NCBI RefSeq assembly: GCF_001457455.1
Contig: NZ_LN831026.1
Span: 2,170,001 to 2,234,000 of the forward strand
Length of the DNA: 64,000 nt
Source: Corynebacterium diphtheriae
GTDB taxonomy: Bacteria; Actinomycetota; Actinomycetes; Mycobacteriales; Mycobacteriaceae
Direction of reading: 5' to 3'
Shown in pieces: positions 47,253 to 56,404 of this stretch; within the stretch, counting starts at the first letter, position 1; each line of letters opens with the position of its first letter. The notes beneath the pieces were generated by a model that saw only the letters and a list, made by a program, of their open reading frames with translations, had not been told where the DNA came from and did not search any database. The translations under genes and the position numbers were made by a program.

Positions 47253-48070
47253 TTCACCTTCGCCGCCCATCCCTGCACACCGTCACCACCTCTGCGTTAT
47301 GGCTGCTGTGGATTCTTACACTTATCGCAGCCATCGCCGGCCCCACCGTGGCTACCCTGCTAGGCACACCTGACCCTAGCCAGACAATGACGCGCTCCTT
47401 CGATCCCCCATCCACGCTGCACCCCCTTGGAACCGACCGCCTTGGCAGAGATCTTCTGGCACGTATGCTCAGCGGCAACATTGGGCTCGTTATTCCCCCA
47501 GCCATCGCCGCGGTGATCGCCACTGCTATCGGTTTATTGCTGGCGTTGGTGGCGTCGATAAGCCCGCTACTGCGCGCCATCATCCGGTTTTTCGGCGATA
47601 TTGTGCTGGTCATCCCCGCAATGATTATTCTGCTCGCCGTCATTACCGCCGCCGAAGGCAGCTTTCTTGCCGTAGCCACCGCCACCGTCGCATTATCCGT
47701 ACCGCTATCAACCCGCTACTTCATCGCCGCAGCCCGCCCCATCTTCGCCGCCGACTACGTAATCCGTGCACGCGCCACCGGCAGCACATGGCCACAGATC
47801 ATAGGGCAACACATTCTTCCCGCTCTGCGTCGCCCCATCATCGCAGACATCGGTATTCGCTTTGTCACGGTCGTATTCTTAACCGCTACCGCAGCTTTTC
47901 TCGCCGGAACCTCTGGTGCACAGGAGAATTCGTGGGCGGCCATGGTAAGCAGCGGACTTAACGGTGTGGACCTCAACCCGTGGGCGGTTATCGCCCCCGT
48001 AGTCGCTATCATTGCATTGACAGCCTGCCCAGCGCTGCTGCTCGAACAGCACACCGGAGGCCGTCGATGA
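47249..48070 (+). CDS. ABC permease, NikC/DppC-like
   Basis: The 273-residue permease begins with RPSLHTVTTSALWLLWILTL and has the family blocks HPLGTDRLGRDLLARMLSG and RARATGSTWPQIIGQHILPA. There are about six membrane helices. It is coupled by ATGA overlaps to both the preceding permease and the following ATPase. Confidence 0.9.
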   Translation: MIHLRRPSLHTVTTSALWLLWILTLIAAIAGPTVATLLGTPDPSQTMTRSFDPPSTLHPLGTDRLGRDLLARMLSGNIGLVIPPAIAAVIATAIGLLLALVASISPLLRAIIRFFGDIVLVIPAMIILLAVITAAEGSFLAVATATVALSVPLSTRYFIAAARPIFAADYVIRARATGSTWPQIIGQHILPALRRPIIADIGIRFVTVVFLTATAAFLAGTSGAQENSWAAMVSSGLNGVDLNPWAVIAPVVAIIALTACPALLLEQHTGGRR

Positions 48071-49473
48071 TCGAACTGACCATAACGAATGCCACCATTA
48101 CCGCAGGTGACACCCCGCTGTTGACCAATGCGTCCCTGCACGTTGGTTCTGGGGAATGCGTTGCCCTCATGGGAGAATCCGGCAGCGGAAAGACCACACT
48201 CGCCCAGGCGATCCTTGGGTATCTCGCCCCTGGTTGTAGGTGGTGTTCCGGCAGCATTGATGTAGACGGGCTCAACCCGCTGCAGTTAGCGCCACGCAGC
48301 CTGCGTGAGCTGCGCAAACGTTGTGCTTACGTGGATCAAGACCCCGGCGCGGCCTTACCGCCTGGGCATTCTGTGCGATCTATTGTGCGTTCTCGTGCTT
48401 CCTTGTCGGATGCGCAGATGCTGAGTCTTCTTGGAGATTTTGGGCTAGGAGATATCGACAGGATTTTGGATCGCACCCCGCAGGAATTGTCTGGTGGCCA
48501 GCGGCGTCGGGTTAGCGTGGCGGCGGCGGTCGCGACTGATCCTGAGTTGCTGATTATCGACGAACCCACTGCGGGTGTTGATGCCCCCACAGTGGAGCTG
48601 ATGGTGGACACACTGCGTATTGCGCGTAGGCGTTCTCAGGCCACCACTCTTGTGATTACTCACAGTATGGATGTGGCATGTGCTCTTGCTGATCGGATCC
48701 TCACCGTGGATTCTAGGAGGATTCACTCGGTGTCACCTCAGCCGGCAGCTGCGTGCCCTTGTGCCGCTGTTGCTAGCAGTGCTGATCCGGTAGCGGCGCG
48801 GCTTTCGGTTACTGATGTTCGGGTAGCTCATGGTGCTCATGTGTCGTGTGCTCCGGTTTCTTTGAGCGTTGGTGCTGGTGAGATCGTGGCGTTGACAGCT
48901 CCTTCGGGTGCTGGCAAAACGTCGGTGATTCGGTGTGTGTTGGGGTTGCTTCCGTATAGTGACGGCAGCATTGTTTTCGATGGTATGCCTGTGGCATCGA
49001 GGCTTGGTGAGCGTCCGCTTGAGCTGCGTCGTCGTTTTGGGTGGATTCCGCAGGAATCGGAGTTGGCGCTTAATCCGCATGTCGAGATTCGTTCGTTGTT
49101 GGTTCGTACTGGAGCATCGCAAGAGCAGATCACGGCGTTGCTTGATGAGCTGGAGTTGCCGAACTTTTTGTGTCGTGAGCATCGTCGGTTGCGTGCCGAC
49201 GATCTCAGCGGTGGGCAGCGGCAACGTGTCAGCGTGGCTTTGTCGTTGTTGGGTGGTCCGGATCTTTTGCTTGCTGACGAACCTACCTCCGCGCTCGATT
49301 CGCACAGTGCGCGTTTGGTGCTCGCTGCGATTCGTGCGCATCGAGCACCCCATGCGGCTGTGCTGATTGCGAGCCACGATCCTGCGGTTCTTGAGATCGC
49401 TGACCGCGTGGTTGCTCTAGGTAGCGGGGTTCCAGGGGAAGGGGAACAGTTCGGCGGCGCTTCGTGGGATTAA
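48067..49473 (+). CDS. Fused double ATPase, DppD-DppF/NikD-NikE-like
   Basis: The 468-residue protein carries two complete ATPase domains. The first has Walker A GESGSGKTT, signature LSGGQRRRVSVA and LLIIDEPTAGVD. The second, from about residue 245, has APSGAGKTS, LSGGQRQRVSVALSL and LLLADEPTSALD. Most nickel/peptide importers use two separate ATPases, so the fusion supplies both for the two permeases. The ATG at 48067 overlaps the permease stop (ATGA) and is therefore chosen over longer in-frame starts. Confidence 0.9.
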   Translation: MIELTITNATITAGDTPLLTNASLHVGSGECVALMGESGSGKTTLAQAILGYLAPGCRWCSGSIDVDGLNPLQLAPRSLRELRKRCAYVDQDPGAALPPGHSVRSIVRSRASLSDAQMLSLLGDFGLGDIDRILDRTPQELSGGQRRRVSVAAAVATDPELLIIDEPTAGVDAPTVELMVDTLRIARRRSQATTLVITHSMDVACALADRILTVDSRRIHSVSPQPAAACPCAAVASSADPVAARLSVTDVRVAHGAHVSCAPVSLSVGAGEIVALTAPSGAGKTSVIRCVLGLLPYSDGSIVFDGMPVASRLGERPLELRRRFGWIPQESELALNPHVEIRSLLVRTGASQEQITALLDELELPNFLCREHRRLRADDLSGGQRQRVSVALSLLGGPDLLLADEPTSALDSHSARLVLAAIRAHRAPHAAVLIASHDPAVLEIADRVVALGSGVPGEGEQFGGASWD

Positions 49474-49581
49474 GCCGGTGGCGCTGATGGGGTCAGCGGG
49501 GCGGGTGTGTGATGGCCTGTTTGACCAGATGTTGTAGTTCCCGAGTAAGCATAATGACATTTTATGTAACGCCTTCTGCAT

Positions 49582-50886
49582 ATGTTCATAAATATAAGTA
49601 TGAAAAACTGCAACGATTCTTTGACCCCGCAGGGCCGTCGTGCGCTGTTGGCGGCCTTGTTGGGAACCATCATTGAGTGGTACGACTACGCTCTCTATGG
49701 TGCCGCCGCTGCCGTCGTGATTGCCCCGCTCTTTTTCGAGTCATCCGCAGCCGGTGGACAGCTTGCCGCTTTTGCCACGTTTGCAGTTGGTTTTGTTGCC
49801 CGCCCGCTAGGCGGTGTGGCCATCGGCCACATTGGTGATCGTTTTGGCCGTCGACCTGCGATGATCTTGAGTGTTTTGATGATGGGCATTGCCACGGTCG
49901 GCATTGGTTTGCTCCCCACGGAGGCCGCTATTGGTGTGCTGGCTCCTATGCTCTTGGTGTTCTTCCGTCTGATTCAAGGTTTGGGTGCCGGTGCTGAACT
50001 TGCTGGTGCGATGACTGTGGTGGCCGAATTTGCCCCTGCGGCTAAGCGTGGACTTTTCACCTCCTTGGTTTTGGCGATGCCACCTGCGGGCATTGTGTTG
50101 GCGACTGCGGCGTTCATGGGGGCGTCGTCAGTAGGCGATGAGGCATTGTTGGGTGGCGTGTGGCGTATCCCGTTCCTTATTTCTGCGCTGTTGTTCTTCA
50201 TTGCGTTGTTCATGCGCAAGCGTTTGGAGGAAACCCCCGAGTATGTAGCGGCCATGGAGGAGCGCTCTGAACAGGCAAAACACCAGTCTTTGCCGGTTGT
50301 GGAGCTGCTCAAGTCGCATAAGCGTCAGGTGGCTTTGGGATTTTTGTCCATCACCGGCCACAACGCACTGAACTACGCCATGGCTGTTTTTGCCATCTCC
50401 TTTATGACCTCCGATGCTGTGGGCATGGCCAAGTTTGATGCTTTGCTGGCGGTTTCTGCCGGAACCTTGGTCGGTGTGGTTGCTACCCCGCTGGGCGGGC
50501 TGGCTGCTGACCGTTTCGGTGCTGATCGTGTATTGGCTACCGGCTCATTAATTGGCGCATTTTATGCAGTGCCCTTCCTTTTGGGTTTGCACACAGGCAA
50601 TGCGGTGATCGCCGCACTAACGGTCGCTTTTGGCTATGGTGCGGTGATTTCGTTGACCTCGGGCAGCCAAGGCGCATTCCTTGCTGGGCTGTTCCAAGCA
50701 CGCGCGCGTTTTAGTGGCATTGCGCTGGCTCGGGAAACCAACGGTGCTCTTATCGCTGGGTTCACCCCGCTGGTGTTGACGTGGATCCTGCATGCCTCTG
50801 GCGGGAATGTACTTGCTGCCGGTGCTGTGGTGTCGGCATCCCTGCTGGTGTCTTTCGTTTCGATCATGGTGGCCATGCGCCGCTAA
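49582..50886 (+). CDS. MFS transporter, metabolite:H+ symporter type
   Basis: The 434-residue protein has 12 helices and the MHS-subfamily opening LLGTIIEWYDYALYGAAAAV, with the loop 2-3 motif GHIGDRFGRRPAM and FRLIQGLGAGAELAGAM. Relatives (ShiA, ProP, KgtP types) import organic acids, shikimate or osmolytes by proton symport; the substrate here is unknown. An ATG six codons in (49600) is an alternative start. The gene stands apart from the ABC operon by 108 bases. Confidence 0.85.
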   Translation: MFINISMKNCNDSLTPQGRRALLAALLGTIIEWYDYALYGAAAAVVIAPLFFESSAAGGQLAAFATFAVGFVARPLGGVAIGHIGDRFGRRPAMILSVLMMGIATVGIGLLPTEAAIGVLAPMLLVFFRLIQGLGAGAELAGAMTVVAEFAPAAKRGLFTSLVLAMPPAGIVLATAAFMGASSVGDEALLGGVWRIPFLISALLFFIALFMRKRLEETPEYVAAMEERSEQAKHQSLPVVELLKSHKRQVALGFLSITGHNALNYAMAVFAISFMTSDAVGMAKFDALLAVSAGTLVGVVATPLGGLAADRFGADRVLATGSLIGAFYAVPFLLGLHTGNAVIAALTVAFGYGAVISLTSGSQGAFLAGLFQARARFSGIALARETNGALIAGFTPLVLTWILHASGGNVLAAGAVVSASLLVSFVSIMVAMRR

Positions 50887-50934
50887 ATTCTTACAGCGAT
50901 TCCACAGCTTGTACCCAGTGGAATTGAAACTGGT

Positions 50935-51186
50935 GTGCGATTGTGGGTGCGATCGGTGTGTGTTTGCTGGCCTACCTTGCTCATGGTCGATGAGGTCAAG
51001 CTGGTGATCTCCCAGCAAGAAAAGCTGGGCCTCGACGTCCTCGTCCACGGTGAACCAGAGCGTAACAACATGGTCCAGTACTTCTCCGAACAGCTCGCAG
51101 CGCTGAAAGAAGAAGGCTACGAGTTGGGTGTCGGCCCTGGTGTGTGGGACATTCACTCCCCGCGTGTGCTCGCCCAGCTGGTCTAG
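50935..51186 (+). pseudogene. metE relic (cobalamin-independent methionine synthase)
   Basis: The frame carries [36 protein letters not shown] from the catalytic domain of MetE. This is joined directly to [23 protein letters not shown] from about 165 residues further on in the normal enzyme. The whole N-terminal half and the final zinc-site part are missing. Both pieces are in one frame, so the deletion was in frame, but no functional product is possible. Confidence 0.85.
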
Positions 51187-51214
51187 TTGATAATAGTTGG
51201 GTACGTTCACTGAC

Positions 51215-52426
51215 ATGTCCCCAAGTCCTGCTTCCCCGACACGTCAGCTCATACCACCAGCATTGCTGGGCACCTTGGCGCTTGTTAACGCCACTGAACC
51301 GCTCAGCATCAACATGTACCTATCGGGGTTGCCCGTGTTGCGTCACGAGTTTGGTATCAGCCAATTCGACGCACAGTTGACCATCACGTTCTTCCTTATC
51401 GGAATGACCGTGGGCCAGCTGTTCAGTGGGCCGATTACCGACGCCCGCGGCCGGCGCGGGCTATTTTTCATCGGCACGATCGTGCTTACGATAGCAACCC
51501 TGTTAAGCGCCCTCGCACCCCACGCATGGGTGCTCTACCTCTCCCGCGCAGCCATGGGCTGGGCAGCCGGCACCGCAGTTGTTTCTGCACGCGCGATTGC
51601 CGCCGATAAGGTTTCTGGCCCAGAACTAGCCAAGGTGTTCTCCATCCTCATGGTCCTAGGCAGCATCGCTCCCGTGGTTGGCCCCATCCTCGGCGGTCTG
51701 ATCGTCCACTCCGCCGGTTGGCGTGCTGTTTTCTGGTTCCTCACCGTGGTCTATGCGTTTACAGCTGTTATTGCAGCACGCACTATCCCAGAAACTCTGC
51801 CTGTGGAACGTCGCACCCACGGTGGTATCCGCGCCATGCTTGCCGCGATCCGCACCTTGTTAAGCAATCGCGTCTACGTAGGCTCCACAGTGGCATTCGT
51901 TTTTGCCTTTGCCACCATGTTCACCTTCGTGTCTGCTTCACCCTTTATCCTGCAGGAACACTTCGGATTCTCGCCGCTGCACTACGCACTCATCTTTGCC
52001 ATGAACACCTCGGGTCTAGCCACCATGGCAATCATCAACGCCCGAGTAGTTCATCGCTTTGGGGCACCTCGCCTTGCAGCAACAGGAGTGACCATCATGG
52101 CTTTGGCAGTTGCTTGGCTGGCGATCGCCGCAACATTTAGCCTCGGCACCGTGGCATTCTTGGCTGGAATTTTCACCATGACTGCTTCCATGGGCATGAT
52201 CTTTGCCAACACCTCAGCGCTGGCCATGTCCCACGCCGGCCCCGTGGGTGGTGCTGCCTCCGCATTCTTGGGATCCGGCCAGTTCTTCATCGCAGGGCTG
52301 TACGCCCCCATGTTCGGCGTGGTCCAATCATGGGGAATCGCACCCCCGCTCGCAGCTGCCACCATGATGTCGGTTACCGCGGTGATCACCGTCGTGGGCT
52401 TAGCACAAGCTCTGCGCTCTTCCTAG
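51215..52426 (+). CDS. Bcr/CflA-type MFS drug efflux transporter
   Basis: The 403-residue protein has 12 predicted helices with Bcr/CflA features: SINMYLSGLPVLRHEFG, QLFSGPITDARGRRGLFFIG and RAAMGWAAGTAVVSARAIA. It probably exports drugs or metabolites with proton antiport. The ATG at 51215 is preferred; a GTG at 51197 is in frame. Its TAG overlaps the stop of the convergent DUF5129 gene within CTAG. Confidence 0.85.
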   Translation: MSPSPASPTRQLIPPALLGTLALVNATEPLSINMYLSGLPVLRHEFGISQFDAQLTITFFLIGMTVGQLFSGPITDARGRRGLFFIGTIVLTIATLLSALAPHAWVLYLSRAAMGWAAGTAVVSARAIAADKVSGPELAKVFSILMVLGSIAPVVGPILGGLIVHSAGWRAVFWFLTVVYAFTAVIAARTIPETLPVERRTHGGIRAMLAAIRTLLSNRVYVGSTVAFVFAFATMFTFVSASPFILQEHFGFSPLHYALIFAMNTSGLATMAIINARVVHRFGAPRLAATGVTIMALAVAWLAIAATFSLGTVAFLAGIFTMTASMGMIFANTSALAMSHAGPVGGAASAFLGSGQFFIAGLYAPMFGVVQSWGIAPPLAAATMMSVTAVITVVGLAQALRSS

Positions 52427-53901
52427 AAGCTCGACGAACCACCAGCGCCGCTAAACCCAGAGCTAAACGAGGTGTTAGTACGCGAGGAGTTCGCACTGGC
52501 AGCCTCTTGGGCTGCAATGTTGTCGGTGTGCCAGGAAGACATGATCCAAAATGGTACGAAGTTGTTCATACCATAGCCTGGGCGGTAGCCGGACTCGTAG
52601 ATAGCCGGTGCCGCCAGCGTGGTAGCCGTGGACTCCTTCACATCGGAGAACTGCTGCTTGCGCACCTGCTCCAATACCGTCTGGTAGGAAGTCAGGATTG
52701 TAGCGTAGCGGTCAAGGAACTGCGGGGACTCCGGTGTTGCTTTCAACGCAAGCAGTTCGTCTTTCAGGCGTTCTACCTCGCGGCTTAACGCCGAGATCTT
52801 AATCTCCCCAAGGGCTTCCAGCATGTCCTTATATAGCGCATCGGCTTCGCGGACTCGAATCACCGCATCCCCGTTTTCTAGGCGGAAAAGGGTATCGATG
52901 TTGCTCTCGGCATAGCTGATCTGCTCGGCGGTTTCCCGTGCCGTCGAGATCTCATGCGACTTAGAGTAATAGTCCGAATCGGTCGCCAAGTTACCCAAGG
53001 TATCCATGCTGTCGTGAATACGCAGGAAACGATCACGCACATCAGCCCACTGGTTGCGCAGGGTAGCGTCGACAAGCGGGGAGCTCAGCGAATGTGCACG
53101 GGTGTCGATGGCGTCGAGACGCTGCGCCAACTCGCCGTACTCCCGCGACACCACCTCCATGTTGTCACGAGCCTGCACCACAATCCGCGACTTTCGCCGG
53201 CGCGTAATACCCACAATGCCCGCGATACCAAATCCGCCGCTGGCAGCCCCAAGACCACCGCCTACCAGCGCCGCCATCCGCGCATCGACGGCAGAATTGT
53301 ACTGCTGCTCTTCGATCGCACGAACATCAACCGCAGTGCGCAGACCATTGCTCAAGCCCGCAGGAATGTTGCCGTCTTTTACACCCGGTTTGATCGCATC
53401 CAAAGACTGCTCAAGATGAGCGCTTTTACGCAGATCAAAAGCGTCCGCAACATCATTACCAGCAAAAATAAACGCCTGACGTGGATCAAGCCCCACGCCA
53501 ATAATGAGCACCCCGTCAGTAAAGTACTCCTTGCCGATCAAATCCGGACGCTGATCGCGCAGGTAATTTTCCACCGTGTCGTTCACGTTCTCATCATTGG
53601 TGCGAAACACAATGTAGTGCACCTGCTTGACTACCTGAGCAACCTCAATGTTGTCGGTATTGTTCAGCAGCCGCCGCTGGTCCTCGGCGTTGAGCACACC
53701 ATCGCGATCATGGATCTCCACAGCAACACTGTGCGAGGGGCGATACTGCTCTTGATTGCTCACAACATAATTCTCACGCTGTGGGCTAGGAATCGTCATA
53801 GCCACAGCACCTGCCGCCGCACCGCCAGCGAGCAACGTCGCTAGCGCAGTAGAGGTCACTATGGTGCCAACACTCGGCTTAATCGCGGATTGATCGGTCA
53901 T
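52423..53901 (-). CDS. DUF5129/TPM-like membrane protein with Gly/Ser tail
   Basis: The 492-residue protein has an N-terminal helix (TIVTSTALATLLAGGAAAGA) and a TPM-like extracytoplasmic domain (about 40-190, with FFTDGVLIIGVG-type text YFTDGVLIIGVGLDPRQA). A second helix lies near 215-240, followed by a long coiled-coil-rich cytoplasmic region. The tail FSSGFSGAGGSSSF is of the kind that ends TPM-domain proteins. Function is unknown. The start at 53901, one base after the YwiC-like gene, fits translational coupling. It is the last gene of the leftward NagZ-VanW cluster. Confidence 0.75.
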   Translation of the reverse strand: MTDQSAIKPSVGTIVTSTALATLLAGGAAAGAVAMTIPSPQRENYVVSNQEQYRPSHSVAVEIHDRDGVLNAEDQRRLLNNTDNIEVAQVVKQVHYIVFRTNDENVNDTVENYLRDQRPDLIGKEYFTDGVLIIGVGLDPRQAFIFAGNDVADAFDLRKSAHLEQSLDAIKPGVKDGNIPAGLSNGLRTAVDVRAIEEQQYNSAVDARMAALVGGGLGAASGGFGIAGIVGITRRRKSRIVVQARDNMEVVSREYGELAQRLDAIDTRAHSLSSPLVDATLRNQWADVRDRFLRIHDSMDTLGNLATDSDYYSKSHEISTARETAEQISYAESNIDTLFRLENGDAVIRVREADALYKDMLEALGEIKISALSREVERLKDELLALKATPESPQFLDRYATILTSYQTVLEQVRKQQFSDVKESTATTLAAPAIYESGYRPGYGMNNFVPFWIMSSWHTDNIAAQEAASANSSRTNTSFSSGFSGAGGSSSF

Positions 53902-53902
53902 G

Positions 53903-54694
53903 CTAGACAAGGATAGCTGCGCAGGCGAGCACAAGCACCATCATTTCCAGCACACCAATATCTTTTGCCTTCCACACTCGCAGCCCACGACGCTGCACAA
54001 AGGGCAACGCCCACGCGCGCACTAGCGCAACCAGCAAAGTCAGAAGCGATAGCCAGATAAAACCGCTGCCAAGAGTCTCACTGCCTAGGTGCCCTGCCTC
54101 ATGGGCATAGATCACTGCAGCCATGACCGCGATAGCGAGAACATGGTAGGCCAAGGAGGCATACCAAAACTTTGTGTTGGAACGTTCCCGAATCAATGAT
54201 TTAACCACCATGATGGTGCCGGTGAAGTACAGCACCAAAAACACGGTGGCGATGTTGACCCCACCGGTCAGCACCGCATAGAGCAGTGCCGACGCCACCG
54301 TGGTGGCCGCCCCTGATAGCACCGAACGCGGGCGCTTGTTATACGTCTCGTACACAGCAACACCGACCAAGGGTGCGAAGTAGAACGCCCACCGGATCAG
54401 CGACGGGTCGACACTTAAGGCTACCGTGCACATGGCTACAGAAATCCCGCCGTAGACCAGTAAGGAACGGGTGTAATAGGCGCGTCGACGTGCGTTTCGA
54501 CGCGCCTTCACCCACATGCCGAACGCAAAGAACGCGCAGTAACCGCTCAACCACGCAACCGCCACCGATGCCAACACAGCAGCCGGTGTATGCCCCCATG
54601 CCTTAATGCAACCAAGAACTGCTGGAGTAATAAGCATGGCCCAAGCGCCATGTTGGTTAGGGATGACCAAGCGTGTCGACGTCGAATGTGGCAT
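53903..54694 (-). CDS. YwiC-like membrane protein
   Basis: The 263-residue protein has about eight membrane helices and the family opening VIPNQHGAWAMLITPAVLG. ALSVDPSLIRW and ETYNKRPRSVLSGAATT follow. YwiC-like proteins are uncharacterised. It sits between the VanW-domain gene and the DUF5129 gene with short gaps, so it is probably co-transcribed with them. Confidence 0.82.
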   Translation of the reverse strand: MPHSTSTRLVIPNQHGAWAMLITPAVLGCIKAWGHTPAAVLASVAVAWLSGYCAFFAFGMWVKARRNARRRAYYTRSLLVYGGISVAMCTVALSVDPSLIRWAFYFAPLVGVAVYETYNKRPRSVLSGAATTVASALLYAVLTGGVNIATVFLVLYFTGTIMVVKSLIRERSNTKFWYASLAYHVLAIAVMAAVIYAHEAGHLGSETLGSGFIWLSLLTLLVALVRAWALPFVQRRGLRVWKAKDIGVLEMMVLVLACAAILV

Positions 54695-54716
54695 GAACCC
54701 TAACTCTACGCCCGCA

Positions 54717-56399
54717 TTAGGAACAGGTCACGATAGGCGAAGGATCATACACCGTGGTTTTTGTCTCACGAGAGATCTCGGAGCCAGAAAGCGAACGGAT
54801 AATACGAGTATCGCTGGTGGTAAAGCCCTGTGCACCGGAAGAAGCGGCACAATCTGGGCCAGAAAGTGTGATCGGACGCGGTGGTGTGTAGTTCCAGCGA
54901 CCACCATTAATCGATTCCACATTCACCGTTTTCACACCAGTGAGCTGTACTGTTACCGAACCGCCGCCGGCGGAGGTGACAATGCGAACGGGGTATGGTG
55001 AGGTGTTTTTAAACTGCAAGTCGATAGCACCTTCAAATACGGTAGCTTCGCGTCCAGCAGGATAACGAGAGATGTAATAGCTATGTGGAGTATGGGCTAC
55101 GTCTTCCATGCCCGCGAAGTACGCAGCGTTATACAAAGTAGTAGCGAACTGGCTAATGCCACCGCCAACGGCTTTATCAGCGTGACCATTGAGGATAATG
55201 CCGGATTCCACAAATCCTTGGGCAATACCACGCGGGCCAGTGTACCCATTGAGTGAGAAAGTATCTCCAGGGGCTACAATAGCACCGTTGACCATCTGAG
55301 CAACGCGTGCAATATTGATACCCGATGCTTGTGAGTAGCCACCGGTAGTAAATTCACCGACAACTTGATCGAAGGTTGCAGCCTCTGCTTGCTCGGTGGT
55401 GAAGGTGGCTGGCTCATCGGTGTAGGCGACGTCGAAGGTGCGGCTGTCCTTGCCGGTCACACGCTTATCAAAGTGCTCCAGCGTCTTGTCCCATTCGATT
55501 CGCACGCCATCCATGTGCGGGATCACGGTCTTTGCTGAACCAGAGAATTGAATGTCAGCGTTTCTCCGCTGCACCTCGGTCACGTTGAGTGTCTCGTTCA
55601 AAATTGCGCGCGCAGCATCGGTGTTCACGGCAACGCGGAACTTCTTGCCATCAGGTTCGAAGGTCACTACCTCGCCCATGCGGGTTGGTTCAATGACACC
55701 GTCGATTTTGTCGCGGCCGTGTGCCACGATGGGGCTGCTGACGGCGGCTTCGGCAGCAGGGCGTGCCTCTTCCACAGCGGATTCACCGATGCGCGGCTTA
55801 GTCACCTTCGGGTCAACGCTTACTCCCTCAGGGTGTAGCCACGAGGAAACAACAGCCTTATCTAGTTCTTTTTTATCCAGCTCTTGGCCGTTAACAGCTG
55901 GGATGACTTCCACTTTTCCGTCGGTAAGACGAATAGCGGCATCGGCGGGCGCTGGGCTGAGCTCTTTTTGTACGCGCTCTAGCTCAGGGATGAGTTTAGA
56001 ATCATCGCGCTCGGAGACAATCTCTACCTCGTGGGTGGTAAAAAAACTGCTCAGACGAGTAATGGGGTTGGCGGATTGCTTACCGGCGGCACGGATTGTT
56101 TCGTTCCAATCCACGCTCAGCCCTGCAACCTCTGGGGAGAAAGTAGCTGTGCGCTCGCCAGCGGTGACGGTGACCTGGTCGGTCAATTTCAGTTGCTTCT
56201 GCAGGGTGGAAATGGCGTCTTCTTTAGCCATTCCACCGATTGCGATGCCACCCACAGTTGCGCCACGAGGCACTTCGCCTTGCGACGTCACGTAGTCAGC
56301 ACCGTATGCGATACCGCCGAGGACTCCCAGCCCCAGGATCACACCCGCACTAAACTTGGCTACTTTCTTAGAACTCACCTGACCCAATTTAGTGCACAC
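54717..56399 (-). CDS. VanW-domain cell-wall protein
   Basis: The 560-residue protein has an N-terminal membrane anchor (FSAGVILGLGVLGGIAYGAD). Two putative peptidoglycan-binding (PG_binding_4-like) domains lie about 45-300, followed by a VanW domain at about 350-470 (NIARVAQMVNGAIVAPGDTF, GGGISQFATTLYNAAYFAG). The extracellular C-terminus contains two cysteines and ends with one. It is likely a wall-associated protein; VanW biochemistry is not established. It begins six bases after nagZ. The GTG at 56399 is used; a later GTG at 56378 is possible. Confidence 0.82.
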   Translation of the reverse strand: MCTKLGQVSSKKVAKFSAGVILGLGVLGGIAYGADYVTSQGEVPRGATVGGIAIGGMAKEDAISTLQKQLKLTDQVTVTAGERTATFSPEVAGLSVDWNETIRAAGKQSANPITRLSSFFTTHEVEIVSERDDSKLIPELERVQKELSPAPADAAIRLTDGKVEVIPAVNGQELDKKELDKAVVSSWLHPEGVSVDPKVTKPRIGESAVEEARPAAEAAVSSPIVAHGRDKIDGVIEPTRMGEVVTFEPDGKKFRVAVNTDAARAILNETLNVTEVQRRNADIQFSGSAKTVIPHMDGVRIEWDKTLEHFDKRVTGKDSRTFDVAYTDEPATFTTEQAEAATFDQVVGEFTTGGYSQASGINIARVAQMVNGAIVAPGDTFSLNGYTGPRGIAQGFVESGIILNGHADKAVGGGISQFATTLYNAAYFAGMEDVAHTPHSYYISRYPAGREATVFEGAIDLQFKNTSPYPVRIVTSAGGGSVTVQLTGVKTVNVESINGGRWNYTPPRPITLSGPDCAASSGAQGFTTSDTRIIRSLSGSEISRETKTTVYDPSPIVTCS

Positions 56400-56404
56400 A
56401 CGCC

